From assembly GCF_036320965.1 (NCBI RefSeq), contig NC_092238.1:17494194-17558193 (forward strand): 64,000 nt of DNA. The letters run 5' to 3'. The DNA comes from Panulirus ornatus. Lineage: Eukaryota > Arthropoda > Malacostraca > Decapoda > Palinuridae. Position 1 is the stretch's first letter, and each line of letters starts with the position of its first letter. Shown one piece after another: positions 26,996-38,700 of this stretch. The notes under the pieces are model-generated. The model did not search any database. It was given only the letters and a program-made list of their open reading frames with translations, and was not told the DNA's origin. The translations under genes were made by a program, and so were the position numbers.

Positions 26996-27424
26996 TCATT
27001 TATACATCTCCCACTCATTTGCATTTTTTCCCTGCAAAAATCGTCCAAATGCCTCTCTCTTCTCTTTCACTAATAATCTTACTTCTTCATCCCACCACTC
27101 ACTACCTTTTCTAATCAACCCACCTCCCACGCTTCTCATGCCACAAGCATCTTTTGCGCAAGCCATCACTGCTTCCCTAAATACATCCCATTTCTCCCCC
27201 ACTCCCCTTAGCTCCTTTGTTCTCACCTTTTTCCATTCTGTACTCAGTCCCTCCTGATACTTCTTCACACAAGTCTCATTCCCAAGCTCACTTACTCTCA
27301 CCACTCTCTTCACCCCAACATTCTCTCTTCTTTTCTGAAAACCCATACAAATCTTCACCTTCGCCTCCACAAGATAATAATCAGACATCCCTCCAGTTGC
27401 ACCTCTCAGCACATTAACATCCAA
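26996..27424 (-). pseudogene. LINE D linker between endonuclease and RT
   Basis: This 142-residue stretch is in frame with the endonuclease after one stop. It reads MDVNVLRGATGGMSDYYLVEAKVKI, then a basic and acidic region (KKYQEGLSTEWKKVRTKELRG...GMRSVGGGLIRKGSEWWDEEVRLLVKEKREAFGRFLQGKN) and ends at a TGA where AGA is expected (MYK*). A frameshift between here and 26912 separates it from the reverse transcriptase. Copy F preserves the matching WWDEEVRLLVKEKREAFRRFLQG segment. Confidence 0.8.
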
Positions 27425-27430
27425 AAGTCT

Positions 27431-28087
27431 CTATTTCGCGCGCCTATCAATTAACACGTAATCCAATAACGCTCTCTGGCCATCTCTCCTACTTACATAC
27501 GTATACTTATGTATATCTCGCTTTTTAAAACAGGTATTCCCAATCACCAGTACTTTTTCAGCACATAAATCTACAAGCTCTTCACAATTTCCATCTACAA
27601 AACTAAACACCCCATGTATACCAATTATTCCCTCAACTTCCACATTATTCACCTTTGCATTCAAATCACCCATCACTATAACCAGGTCTTGCGCATCAAA
27701 ACCACTAAGACACTCGTTCACTTGCTCCCAAAACACTTGCCTCTCATGATCTTTCTTCTCATGCCCAGGTGCATATGCACCAATAATCACCCATCTCTCT
27801 GCATCAACTTTCAGTTTTACCCATATAAATCTAGAATTTACTTTCTTACACTCTATCACATACTCCCACCACTCCTGTTTCAGGAGTAGTGCTACTCTTT
27901 CCCTTGCTCTTGTTCTCTCACTAACCCCTGACTTTACTCCCAAGACATTCCCAAACCACTCTTCCCCTTTACCCTTGAGCTTCGTTTCACTCAGAGCCAA
28001 AACATCCAGGTTCCTTTCCTCAAATATACTACCTATCTCTCCTTTTTTCTCATCTTGGTTACATCCACACACATTTAGACACCCCAA
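27431..28087 (-). pseudogene. LINE D endonuclease domain
   Basis: The 218-residue open stretch is an exonuclease-endonuclease-phosphatase (APE-like) endonuclease. Visible positions are N5 in CLNVCGCNQ, E34 in LSETKLKG, YAPG at 105-108, D141 and N143 in VMGDLNAKV, and LLDYVLIDRR at 207-215. The domain continues beyond the TAG at 27431 (RRAK*, probably GAG to TAG). In the continuation at 27424 the terminal motif reads MSDYYL where this family has SDH, so the catalytic His appears replaced by Tyr. The first Met sits where the 5' UTR leads into the protein. A true start could lie slightly upstream, since copy B is open from MGNRRRSHAE. Confidence 0.85.
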
Positions 28088-28340
28088 TCTGCGCCTTCGA
28101 GGAGGATGGGCACTCCACGCGTGACTCCTTCTTCTGTTTCCCCTTTTAGAAAGTTAAAATACAAGGAGGGGAGGATTTTTGGCCCCACACTCCCGTCCCC
28201 TTTAGTCGCCTTCTACGACACTCTGTTCCAAAAGAAGGAGCTGAGAAGGGGGCCAGGTGAGGATATTCCCTCAAAGGCCCAGTCCTCTGTTTTTAACGCT
28301 TCCTCGCTAATGCGTGAAATGGCGAATGGTATGCAAGAAA

Positions 28341-28983
<643 letters not shown>

Positions 28984-29037
<54 letters not shown>
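28984..29037. repeat. (TA)n microsatellite after LINE E A-tail
   Basis: About 54 bp of TA directly continuing the poly(A) of LINE E. Confidence 0.95.
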
Positions 29038-29039
<2 letters not shown>

Positions 29040-29040
<1 letters not shown>

Positions 29041-30083
29041 CGAGGTTGTGATTGAGGTGAATGCAAGAGTTTTGGAGAGAAGGGCAAGTATGCAGACTAT
29101 TGTGGAAGGAAGGGCCTAGGAGGTGAGTCAATTGTTGTTCGCTGATGATACATCGCTGGTGGCTGATTTGGGTGAGAAACTGAAGAAGCTGGTGACTGAG
29201 TTTGGTAAAGTGTGTGAAAGAAGAAAGCTGAGAGTAAACGTAGATAAGAGCAAGGGTTATTATGTATAGTAGGGTTGAGGGTCAAGTCAACTGGGAGAGA
29301 AGTTTGAATGGAGAAAAACTGGAGGAAGTGAAGTGCTTTAGATATCTGGGAGTGGCTTTAGCAGTGGATGGAACTATAGGAAGCGGAAGTGAGTCACAGG
29401 GTAGGGGAGAGGGCGAATGTTCTGAGGGCGTTGAAGAATGTGTGGAAGGCGAGAACGTTATCTCGGAAAGCAAAAATGGGTATGCTTGAAGGCAAATTGG
29501 TTCCAACAATGTTATATGGTTGCGAGGCATGAGCTATAAATAAGGTTGTGTGGAGGAGGGTGGATGTGCTAGAAATGAAATGTTTGAGGATAATATGTTG
29601 TGTGAGATGGTTTGGTCGAGTAAGTAATTAAAGGGGAAGAGAGATATGTGGTAATAAAAAGAGTGTGGTTGAGAGAGCAGAAAAGGGTGTATTGAAATGG
29701 TTTGGTCATATGGTGAGAATGAGCGGGGAAAGATTGACAAAGAGGAGGGAACGACGAGAAGTGGGAGACCATACTGAAGGTGGAAGGATGGAGTGAAAAG
29801 AATTTTGTGCGATCGGGGCCTGAGCATAAAGGAGGGTGAAATGCGTGCAAGGCATAGAGTGAATTGGAACTATGTGGTATCCCGGGGTCGACGTGCTGTT
29901 AATGGATTGAACCAGGGCATGTGAAACATCTCGGGTAAACCATGAAAAGTTTGTGGGACCTGGATGTAGAAAGGGAGCTGCGATTTCGGTGCATTACACA
30001 TGACAGCCAGAGACTGAGTGTGAACGAATGTGGCCTTTGTTGTCTTTTCCTAGCGCTACCTCACGCGAGCGGAGGCGAGGGGA
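29040..30083 (+). pseudogene. LINE copy G, old diverged RT 3' end and 3' UTR
   Basis: A more decayed member of the family. Readable pieces in shifting frames include [14 protein letters not shown] near 29055, the motif C region (TTGTTCGCTGATGATACAT) near 29130, [20 protein letters not shown] near 29270, CFRYLGVALAVDGT near 29335 and the ...GREDW..C-terminal area. It has many substitutions and frameshifts compared with copies A-F. The 3' UTR (from about 29935) is of the long type (GAGACTGAGTGTGAACGAAT, TGGCCTTTGTTGTCTTTTCC) and breaks off near 30083 after CTAGCGCTACCTCACG. It marks an older wave of insertion. Confidence 0.82.
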
Positions 30084-30109
30084 GTGCCATTTCATGTGGT
30101 GTGGGTGGC

Positions 30110-30152
30110 GACGCCATCTGGTAAACATGTGATTGTGCAAAACATGTTTTGG

Positions 30153-30179
<27 letters not shown>
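30110..30179. repeat. 70-bp near-perfect palindrome at a Penelope-like fragment
   Basis: The arms (30110-30136 and 30153-30179) are exact reverse complements (GACGCCATCTGGTAAACATG...). The middle CAAAACATGTTTTG is itself a palindrome. The only unpaired position is G30137 against G30152. The right arm is the 5' start of the Penelope-like fragment, so the left arm is an inverted piece of the same element end. Confidence 0.93.
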
Positions 30180-30568
<389 letters not shown>

Positions 30569-31021
30569 TTATTTTATTTAATTTGCTTTGTCGCTGTCTC
30601 ACGCGTTTGCGAGGTAGCGCAAGGAAACAGACGAAAGAAATGGCCCAACCCACCCCATACACAATGTATATACATACACGTCCACACACGCAAATATACA
30701 TACCTATACATCTCAATGTACACATATATATACACACACAGACACATACATATATACCCATGCACACAATTCACACTGTCTGCCTTTATTCACTCCCATC
30801 GCCACCTCGCCACAAATGGAATACCATCCCCCTCCCCCCTCACGTGTGCGAGGTAACACTAGGAAAAGACAACAAAGGCCACATTCGTTCACACTCAGTC
30901 TCTAGCTGTCATGCAATAATGCCCGAAACCACAGCTCCCTTTCCACATCCAGGCACCACACAACTTTCCATGGTTTACACCAGACGCTTCACATGCCCTG
31001 ATTCAATCCACTGACAGCACG

Positions 31022-32845
31022 TCAACCCCGGTATACCACATCGATCCAATTCACTCTATTCCTTGCCCTCCTTTCACCCTCCTGCATGTTCAGGCCCCGA
31101 TCACACAAAATCTTTTTCACCCCATCTTTCCACCTCCAATTTGGTCTCCCACTTCTCCTCGTTCCCTCCACCTCTGACACATATATCCTCTTGGTCAATC
31201 TTTTCTCACTCATTCTCTCCATGTGCCCAAACCACTTCAAAACACCCTCTTCTGCTCTCTCAACCAAGCTCTTTTTATTTCCGTACATCTCTCTCACCCT
31301 TACATTACTTACTCGATCAAACCACCTAACACCACACATTGTCCTCAAACATCTCATTTCCAGCACATCCACCCTCCTGCGCACAACTCTATCCATAGCC
31401 CACGCCTCGCAACGATACAACATTGTTGGAACCACTATTCCTTCAAACATACCCATTTTTGCTTTCCGAGATAATGTTCTCGACTTCCACACATTCTTCA
31501 AGGCTTCCAGGATTTTCGCCCCCTCCCCCACCCTATGATTCACTTCCGCTTCCATGGTTCCATCCGCTGCCAGATCCACTCCCAGATATCTAAAACACTT
31601 TACTTCCTCCAGATTTTCTCCATTCAAACTTACCTCCCAATTGACTTGACCCTCAACCCTACTGTACCTAATAACCTTGCTCTTATTCACATTTACTCTT
31701 AACTTTCTTCTTTCACACACTTTACCAAACTCAGTCACCAGCTTCTGCAGTTTCTCACATGAATCAGCCACCAGCGCTGTATCATCAGCGAACAACAACT
31801 GACTCACTTCCCAAGCTCTCTCATTCACAACAGACTTCATACTTGTCCCTCTTTCCAAAACTCTTGCATTCACCTCCCTAACAACCCCATCCATAAACAA
31901 ATTAAACAACCATGGAGACATCACACACCCCTGCCACAAAACTACATTCACTGAGAACCAATCACTTTCCTCTCTTTCTACACGTACACATGCCTTACAT
32001 CCTCGATAAAAACTTTTCACTGCTTCTAACAACTTGCCTCCCACACCATATATTCTTAATACCTTCCACAGAGCATCTCTATCAACTCTATCATATGCCT
32101 TCTCCCGATCCATAAATGCTACATACAAATCCATTTGCTTTTCTAAGCATTTCTCACATACATTCTTCAAAGCAAACACCTGATCCACACATCCTCTACC
32201 ACTTCTGAAACCACACTGCTCTTCCCCAATCTGATGCTCTGTACATGCCTTCACCCTCTCAATCAATACCCTCCCATATAATTTACCAGGAATACTCAAC
32301 AAACTTATACCTCTGTAATTTGAGCACTCACTCTTATCCCCTTTGCCTTTGTACAATGGCACTATGCACGCATTCCACCAATCCTCAGGCACCTCACCAT
32401 GAGTCATACATACATTAAATAACCTTACCAACCAGTCAACAATACAGTCACCCCCTTTTTTAATAAATTCCACTGCAATACCATCAAAACTTGCTGCCTT
32501 GCCGGCTTTCATCTTCCGCAAAGCTTTTACTACCTCTTCTCTGTTTACCAAATCATTTTCCCTAACCCTCTCACTTTGCACACCACCTCGACCAAAACAC
32601 CCTATATCTGCCACTCTATCATCAAACACATTCAACAAACCTTCAAAATACTCACTCCATCTCCTTCTCACATCACCACTACTTGTTATCACCTCCCCAT
32701 TTGCGCCCTTCACTGAAGTTCCCATTTGCTCCCTTGTCTTACGCACTTTATTTACCTCCTTCCAGAACATCTTTTTATTCTCCCTAAAATTTAATGATAC
32801 TCTCTCACCCCAACTCTCATTTGCCCTCTTTTTCACCTCTTGCAC
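31022..32845 (-). CDS. LINE reverse transcriptase, 607-codon open frame
   Basis: This encodes the RNA-directed DNA polymerase of an RTE-like LINE, which copies element RNA at the nicked target. Domains in order: N-terminal RT region (residues 25-130, KMFWKEVNKVRKTREQMG ... KAGKAASFDGIAVEFI), fingers (IVPLYKGKGDKSECSNYRGI, 161-180; [13 protein letters not shown], 210-222), motif A AFMDREKAYDRV (243-254, catalytic D246), motif B QGCVMSP (305-311), motif C FADD (352-355), [13 protein letters not shown], and the C-terminal WFGHMERMSE...GRPNWRWKDG block. There are no internal stops. The Met is internal to the real protein, because the endonuclease is missing. Motif B is preceded by LW where sister copies have LR, which may weaken the enzyme. 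Conservation suggests recent insertion, not a host gene. Confidence 0.85.
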   Translation of the reverse strand: MQEVKKRANESWGERVSLNFRENKKMFWKEVNKVRKTREQMGTSVKGANGEVITSSGDVRRRWSEYFEGLLNVFDDRVADIGCFGRGGVQSERVRENDLVNREEVVKALRKMKAGKAASFDGIAVEFIKKGGDCIVDWLVRLFNVCMTHGEVPEDWWNACIVPLYKGKGDKSECSNYRGISLLSIPGKLYGRVLIERVKACTEHQIGEEQCGFRSGRGCVDQVFALKNVCEKCLEKQMDLYVAFMDREKAYDRVDRDALWKVLRIYGVGGKLLEAVKSFYRGCKACVRVEREESDWFSVNVVLWQGCVMSPWLFNLFMDGVVREVNARVLERGTSMKSVVNERAWEVSQLLFADDTALVADSCEKLQKLVTEFGKVCERRKLRVNVNKSKVIRYSRVEGQVNWEVSLNGENLEEVKCFRYLGVDLAADGTMEAEVNHRVGEGAKILEALKNVWKSRTLSRKAKMGMFEGIVVPTMLYRCEAWAMDRVVRRRVDVLEMRCLRTMCGVRWFDRVSNVRVREMYGNKKSLVERAEEGVLKWFGHMERMSEKRLTKRIYVSEVEGTRRSGRPNWRWKDGVKKILCDRGLNMQEGERRARNRVNWIDVVYRG

Positions 32846-33098
32846 TTTTCTCTTGACCTCCCTGCAAAAATCGTCTAAATGCCTCTCTCTTCTCTTTCAC
32901 TAATAATCTTACTTCTTCATCCCACCACTCACTACCCTTTCTAATCAACCCACCTCCCACTCTTCTCATGCCACAAGCATCTTTTGCGCAATCCATCACT
33001 GATTCCCTAAATACATCCCATTCCTCCCCCACTCCCCTTACTTCCATTGTTCTCACCTTTTTCCATTCTGTACCCAGTCTCTCTTGGTACTTCCTCAC
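32817..33098 (-). pseudogene. LINE F linker fragment
   Basis: 93 residues upstream of the reverse transcriptase: RKYQERLGTEWKKVRTMEVRGVGEEWD...GMRRVGGGLIRKGSEWWDEEVRLLVKEKREAFRRFLQG. It lacks about 60 bp relative to copy D at the MYK region, and the frame shifts into the reverse-transcriptase frame. It is cut by the (TA)n tract at its 5' end. Confidence 0.75.

Positions 33099-33101
<3 letters not shown>

Positions 33102-33174
<73 letters not shown>
33102..33174. repeat. (TA)n microsatellite at right-arm inner boundary
   Basis: About 73 bp of TA between the broken 5' end of LINE F and the first base of the right arm. Confidence 0.96.
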
Positions 33175-33177
<3 letters not shown>

Positions 33178-33378
33178 TCACAACGTACTGTCTACACCTT
33201 AACTTCCAATCTCCTGCTACTGATATACATCCCTCATAACGTACTCTCTGTGTCTCATCCTCCAGTCTCCCTCTATTGCTTTAACTCCCTCACAACGTTC
33301 TGTCTATACCTCAACCTGCAGTCTCTTGTGCCTGTTGTGCCTCCCTTATAACGTAGTCTCTGTGCCTCATCTTCCAAC
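33175..33378. repeat. 53-56-bp tandem repeat remnant (right arm)
   Basis: About four units (CCTCATAACGTACTCTCTGT type) matching the inner part of the left-arm array, with one unit deleted relative to the left arm. The array begins mid-unit right after (TA)n. Confidence 0.85.
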
Positions 33379-33729
33379 ATGATGCACCTACCTTACCTTC
33401 CTCTCTCATGCTGTACTACTTCTACTGCACATCGTAACCCAATACATCTTCAATACGACTGTTGCTCATATGTATGTGTGAGCTACGTCTATATTACAGT
33501 CATATCCACAGCTGCATCATTCCTCTGTAGTTCCTGCCGTCCATGGTTCACACACCCGTCTTGTGATAGTCCAGCAGCGGGTGGACTTAGTAGGTTGACC
33601 ATGTTTCTCTCAAGTAATAAGAGGGTCAGCAGGACTTTCCAGTCTCTGACTGGTGTCGAAGGCTCAGTTAATCCTCCATGTTATCAGTGGGTCCCACTGG
33701 AGGCCATCACTTCCCCTGAAATATTCTAA
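33379..33729 (+). other. 116-codon open frame conserved in both arms (right)
   Basis: Same start, stop and length as the left-arm frame at 21389-21739 (MMHLPYLPLSCC ... PLEAITSPEIF), with two amino-acid differences. Upstream in the same frame there is a TAA at 33349-33351, where the left arm has TAT. No known domain is visible. Coding status is doubtful. Confidence 0.18.
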
Positions 33730-33821
33730 CCACAAACTTTCACTTTAATCTATATGTAGATTTAGTATTGGGGGTCTTCACCGTTGCTTCATGGCTCTTC
33801 CTTCGGGCATCGTCTTGTACC

Positions 33822-35275
33822 TTACCTGGAGGAGAGACACATCTTCCTGGGACTTACATGGAGGAGAGATACATCTTCCTGGGACTTACATAGAGGAGAG
33901 ATACATCTTCCTGGGACTTACATGGAGGAGAGATACATATTCCCGGGACTTACATGGAGGAGAGATACATCTTCCTGGGACTTACATGGAGGAGAGATAC
34001 ATCTTCCTGGGACTTACATGGAGGAGAGATACTTCTTCCTGGGACTCACATGGAGGAGAGATACATCTTCCTGGGACTTACATGGAGGAGAGACACATCT
34101 GCCTGGGACTTACATGGAGGAGAGAGACATCTTCCTGGTACTTACATGGAGGAAAGATACATCGTCCTGGATCTAACATGGAAGAGAGATACATCAACCT
34201 AGAGCCTTGCATGGTGGAGAGATGCACATTCCTGGACCTTACAAGGAGGAGAGATCCGTTATCCTAGATCTTGTATGGAGAAAGATGCTTCTTCCTGTAC
34301 CTTACATGGAGGAGATTTACATGTAGTAGAGATACATGTCTTAGGCCTTACTTGGAGGATAGATACATTGTCCTGTCCCTTACATGGGAGAGTGATGTAT
34401 TATCCCGAATCCTGCATGGAAAAGAGATACATCTTCCTGGGCCTTATATGGAGGAGTGATACATCTTCCTGAGCCTTATATGGAGGAGTGATACATCTTC
34501 CTGGGCCTTATATGGAGGAGTGATACATCTTCCTGGGCCTTATATGGAGGAGTGATACATCTTCCTGGGCCTTATATGGAGGAGTGATACATCTTCCTGG
34601 GACTTATATGGAGGAGTGATACATCTTCCTGGGCCTTATATGGTGGAGTGATACATCTTCCTAGGCCTTATATGGAGGAATGATACATCTTCCTGGGTCA
34701 TACATTGATGAAAAATACATTTTCCTGGACCTTCTATGGAGTAATCATACTTCTTCTAGGGCTTTACATGGAGGAAAGATAAATGTTTTTAAACTTGATA
34801 TAAAAGAAAGATAACTGAATTGTACCATATATGGAGGATGGTATTGAGATACACTGTCCTGGACATTGCATGGACGACAAAGTCAGTTTCCTGGCAAAGT
34901 ACATCTTCCTAACCTTACGTGGAGGAGGAAAGGATACGTATATGGACCTGACGTTGTGGAAAGTATTGAGATTCCTCGTCTTGGATCTTACATGAAGGAA
35001 AGTACGTTTTCCTTAATCTTACTTTGAAGAAAGTTATAAGATATATTATCTTGGAGGAAAAGATATCTTCTTCAGTCCTACATGGAGGAAATTTTATCTT
35101 GCTAGACCTCATATTGGGGAACGTTCATCAACCTGGACGTTACATGGAGGAAAGTGCATTATCCCGCACCTTATATGAAGAAGATGACATCTTCCTGGGT
35201 CCTACTTTCGGGAAAGTATATTTTCCTAGATTTCGCACTGAGGAAAGTACAGTTCTCTGGGGCCTTACATAGAGG
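33822..35275. repeat. 32-bp minisatellite (right arm)
   Basis: About ten units of the common type (CTTACATGGAGGAGAGATACAT form) occur at 33830-34150. Diverged units follow, then about eight units of a distinct variant (GGGCCTTATATGGAGGAGTG) at 34435-34690, then strongly diverged relatives to 35275. Open frames here are translations of the repeat. Confidence 0.92.
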
Positions 35276-35715
35276 TAAGTACTGAGACTTTCACATACGT
35301 CGCACTAACTTACTTTCCCTCACTTCATCACCAATTGAACTTGTCAGACATCTTAAAGACATCTTGATACTTTCTTCCTCGCTGTGTCGAGTTTATAATT
35401 TGTTTCCTTTTATTCTATTTTTTTCGTTTGTTCATTCCTGTCTCGCACTTGTTAACAAAGTTTTCTTTCTTGTCATATTCAGTTTGGTGTTCTTTCCCTT
35501 ACTCTTGGACAAGGGCTGGTTATGCAAGATGGTCTCAGCCTCTTCCTTAAGTCAGGTAGGATCTGGGTATCGTAGCCAGACTGTGTCTGTATGAGTAAGT
35601 CGTGTGTACCATTGTCTGAGGCGCCAAGGAAGGACTTAGTTTCTGTTGCTATACACACGTGTCAACAGATGTAAATACCTGAAACACTGCCCAGGAACCT
35701 TGCCTTCAGGGAGGC
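35276..35715. other. single-copy stretch shared with left arm
   Basis: Counterpart of 19736-20165. A 76-codon open frame at 35364-35594, with a hydrophobic stretch (FPFILFFSFVHSCLALV...), is broken in the left arm by one extra T, so I do not call a gene. Confidence 0.7.
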
Positions 35716-38700
35716 AGTATCATACTGGAGGTACGTAGGAGCGAGTGTTATGATAGTGGCGGTAGGTAGGTAAGGCTTATTGGTAATCATACATATTGGA
35801 TGGAGCTGGGTGGTAGCCTAGGGTGATATACTAGCATTGGAGATGAGTGGATGGCCCAAGTGCTATATTATTGGTAGTAGTGGATAGTAAGCCCTAGTGT
35901 TAGCTTGTGGTGGAGGTTAGTGGTAGACCATAGTGTTATACCAGTGGTGGAGGTGGGTGGTACTCCCTAGTGACATACTAGTGGTGGAGGTCGACGGTTA
36001 GATGGTAAGCCCTACTGTTATACTAGTGGTGGAAGTAAGTGGTAGACCCTAGTGTTATACCTGTGTTGGAGGTGGGTTGTAGGCCCTAGTGTCGTACTGG
36101 TAGTGGAGGTGGGTGCTTGGCATTAGTGTTGTACCAGTGGTGGAGGTAGGTGGCAGTTCCTAGTATTATGCTAGTGGTGTAAGTGGGCGGTAGACTCTGG
36201 TCTTATACTTGTGGTGGAGTTGGTTGGTAAAGTCTAGAGTTATAATAGTAGTGGATGAGGGTAGCAGACACAAGTATTATACTAGTGATGGAAGTAAGCG
36301 GTAGGTACTAGTGTTGTACTAATATCGGCTGTGGGTGGTAGGTAGGCCGTAGTGTTATTCTAGTGGTGGCGTTGGTTGGTAAGCTTTAGTCTTATACTAG
36401 TGGTGGAGGTGGGTGGTCAGCCCCTAGTGTCGTATTATTAGTGGTGGTGGTTGGTGGGCCCTTGTGATATACTAGTGTCGGAGGTGAGTGTTATGGCTTA
36501 GCGTTACGCTAGTGGTAGTGGTGGATGGTAGACGGTAGTGTTATACCAGTGGTGAAGGTGGTTAGTATGCTCTAGTGTTATCATAGTGCTGGAGGTAGTT
36601 GGTAAACCCCAGTGTTATGCTAGTTGTAGAGTTGGGTGGTAAGCCCTAATATTATACTAGTGGTGGAGGTGAGTGGTAGATCCTCGTGTTATACTAGTGG
36701 TAAAGATGGATGGTAGGCTCAAGTGTTATACTAGTGGTGGAGGTTGATGGTAGGTTCTAGTGATATTGTAGTGGTGGAGGTGTGTGGTACACCTTGGCGT
36801 TATACTAGTGGTGGAGGTGGGTGATATGCCCTAGTGTTATACTAGTGTTTGAGATGGTTAGTATGCGCTAATGTTATACTAGTGGTGGACGTGGGTGGTA
36901 GCCTCTAGTGTTATACTAGTTGTGGAGGGGGTGATAGACCGTGATGTTATACTAGTGGTGGTGCTGGGTAGTAGGTTTTAGTCTTATACTAATGTTGGAG
37001 GTGGGTGACAGCCCTAGATGTTATGATAGTGGTGGAGGTGGGTGGTCGGCAGTAGTCTTATAATAGCGGTGAAAGTGAATGGTAGACCCTTATATTCTAT
37101 TAGTGGTGAAGTTGAATCATAAATCCTTACGTTATACTTGTGGTAGAGGTGGATAGTAAGCTCTTATGTTATACTAGTAGTGGAAATGGGTGGTAGGTCC
37201 GAGTGTTATACTAGTTGTAGTGTTGGATAGTCTTATACTAGTGGTGAAGGCTGGTAGTACACAACAGAGTCATACCAGTGGTAGAGGGGGGAGTGGTGGT
37301 AAGTTCTAGTGTTATGTAGTATGGAGGTGGGTGGCAGGATCTGGTGTTATGGTAGTGGTGTATTTAAGTGGTAGGCCCTAGGGTTATACTAGTGGTGAAA
37401 GTAGGTGGTAGATCATAGTGTTATACTAGTGTTGGAGGCGGGTGGTAGACCCTAGTGTTATGCTAGTGGTGGAGATGAGTGGTAGACGCTAGTGTTATAC
37501 TGTTGGTGTAGGTGGGCAGTAGACCCTAGTGTTGTATTAGTGGCAAAGGTCGGTGGTAGACCCTAGTGTTGTATTAGTGGCAAAGGTCGGTGGTAGTAGA
37601 CCCTAGTGTTGTATTAGAGGTGAAAGTGGATGGTAGGCCCTAGTGTTATCCTATATATGGAGGTGGGTGGTAAACCTTAGTGCAGGGATTCCTAACCTGT
37701 GGTACATGTACCCCATAGGGGTACATTTGCATCTCTCAAGGGTATATTGTGGTCTGAGAGTATAACCATCGTGTACACTGCTGTACAATGTACACCATGA
37801 GTAATGTAGAAGATAAGCAATATAGAACACCTTCGTTATACATCAGTATAAATCTTTCTATACTGTCTTACAGATTTCATGGTGAAGCAACTTAAAATCG
37901 ATATAATCTTATCAATTTTTGATCCTTGATTTCCTGAGGTGTAAGGGAACGTGTCAAAACGTCCAAGGGGTACAGAGGAACACAGACGATGGGAACCTTT
38001 GCCCTAGGGCCCAGTGGTATACTAGTGGTGGATGTGCGTGTCAGCCTCAAGTTATATACTAGTGGTGGAGGTGGGTGGTATGCCCTAGTGTTACGCTAGT
38101 GGTGGAGGTGGGTGGTAGACCATAGAGTTATATTAGTAGTGGATGTGTTATACTAATGGTGAAAATGGATGTTGGGCCCGAGTGTTAACTATTGGTGGGG
38201 ATAGGTGTTAGATATCAATGTTGTACTAGTAGTGGACGTGGGTGGTAGCCTCTAGTGTTATAATAGTGGTGGAGGTGGGCGGTAGATCGTTGTGTTACAC
38301 TAGTGATGAAGGTGGGTGGCAGCCCCCAGTGTTATGCTTGCTGTGGAGGTGGGTGGTAGTCCCTTATACAATGATAGTGTTGCAAGTGGGTGATAGCCCA
38401 TGTTGTTATACTAGTTTTGAAGATGGGTGGTAGACCCATAGTGTTATACTAGTGGAGCAGATCGGTGGTAGGTTCTCTTGTCATACTTAAGGTGGAGATG
38501 GGTGGTAGACTTTAATGTTACACTAGTGGTTTAAATGGGTGGTAGGCCCTAGATTTTTACTGTTGATGGAAGAAGGTGGTAGACCCTAGTGTTATAATAG
38601 TGTCGGAGTTAGGTGGTAGACCTTAGTGTTATACTGTTGGTGAGGATGTGTGGTAGGCTCTACTGTTATATTAGTAGTGGAAGTGTTATATTAGTGGTGG

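Noticed and set aside
35364..35594. 76-codon open frame with a hydrophobic segment
   Set aside because: The left-arm counterpart has one extra T in a T-run that breaks the frame, and there is no other coding evidence.
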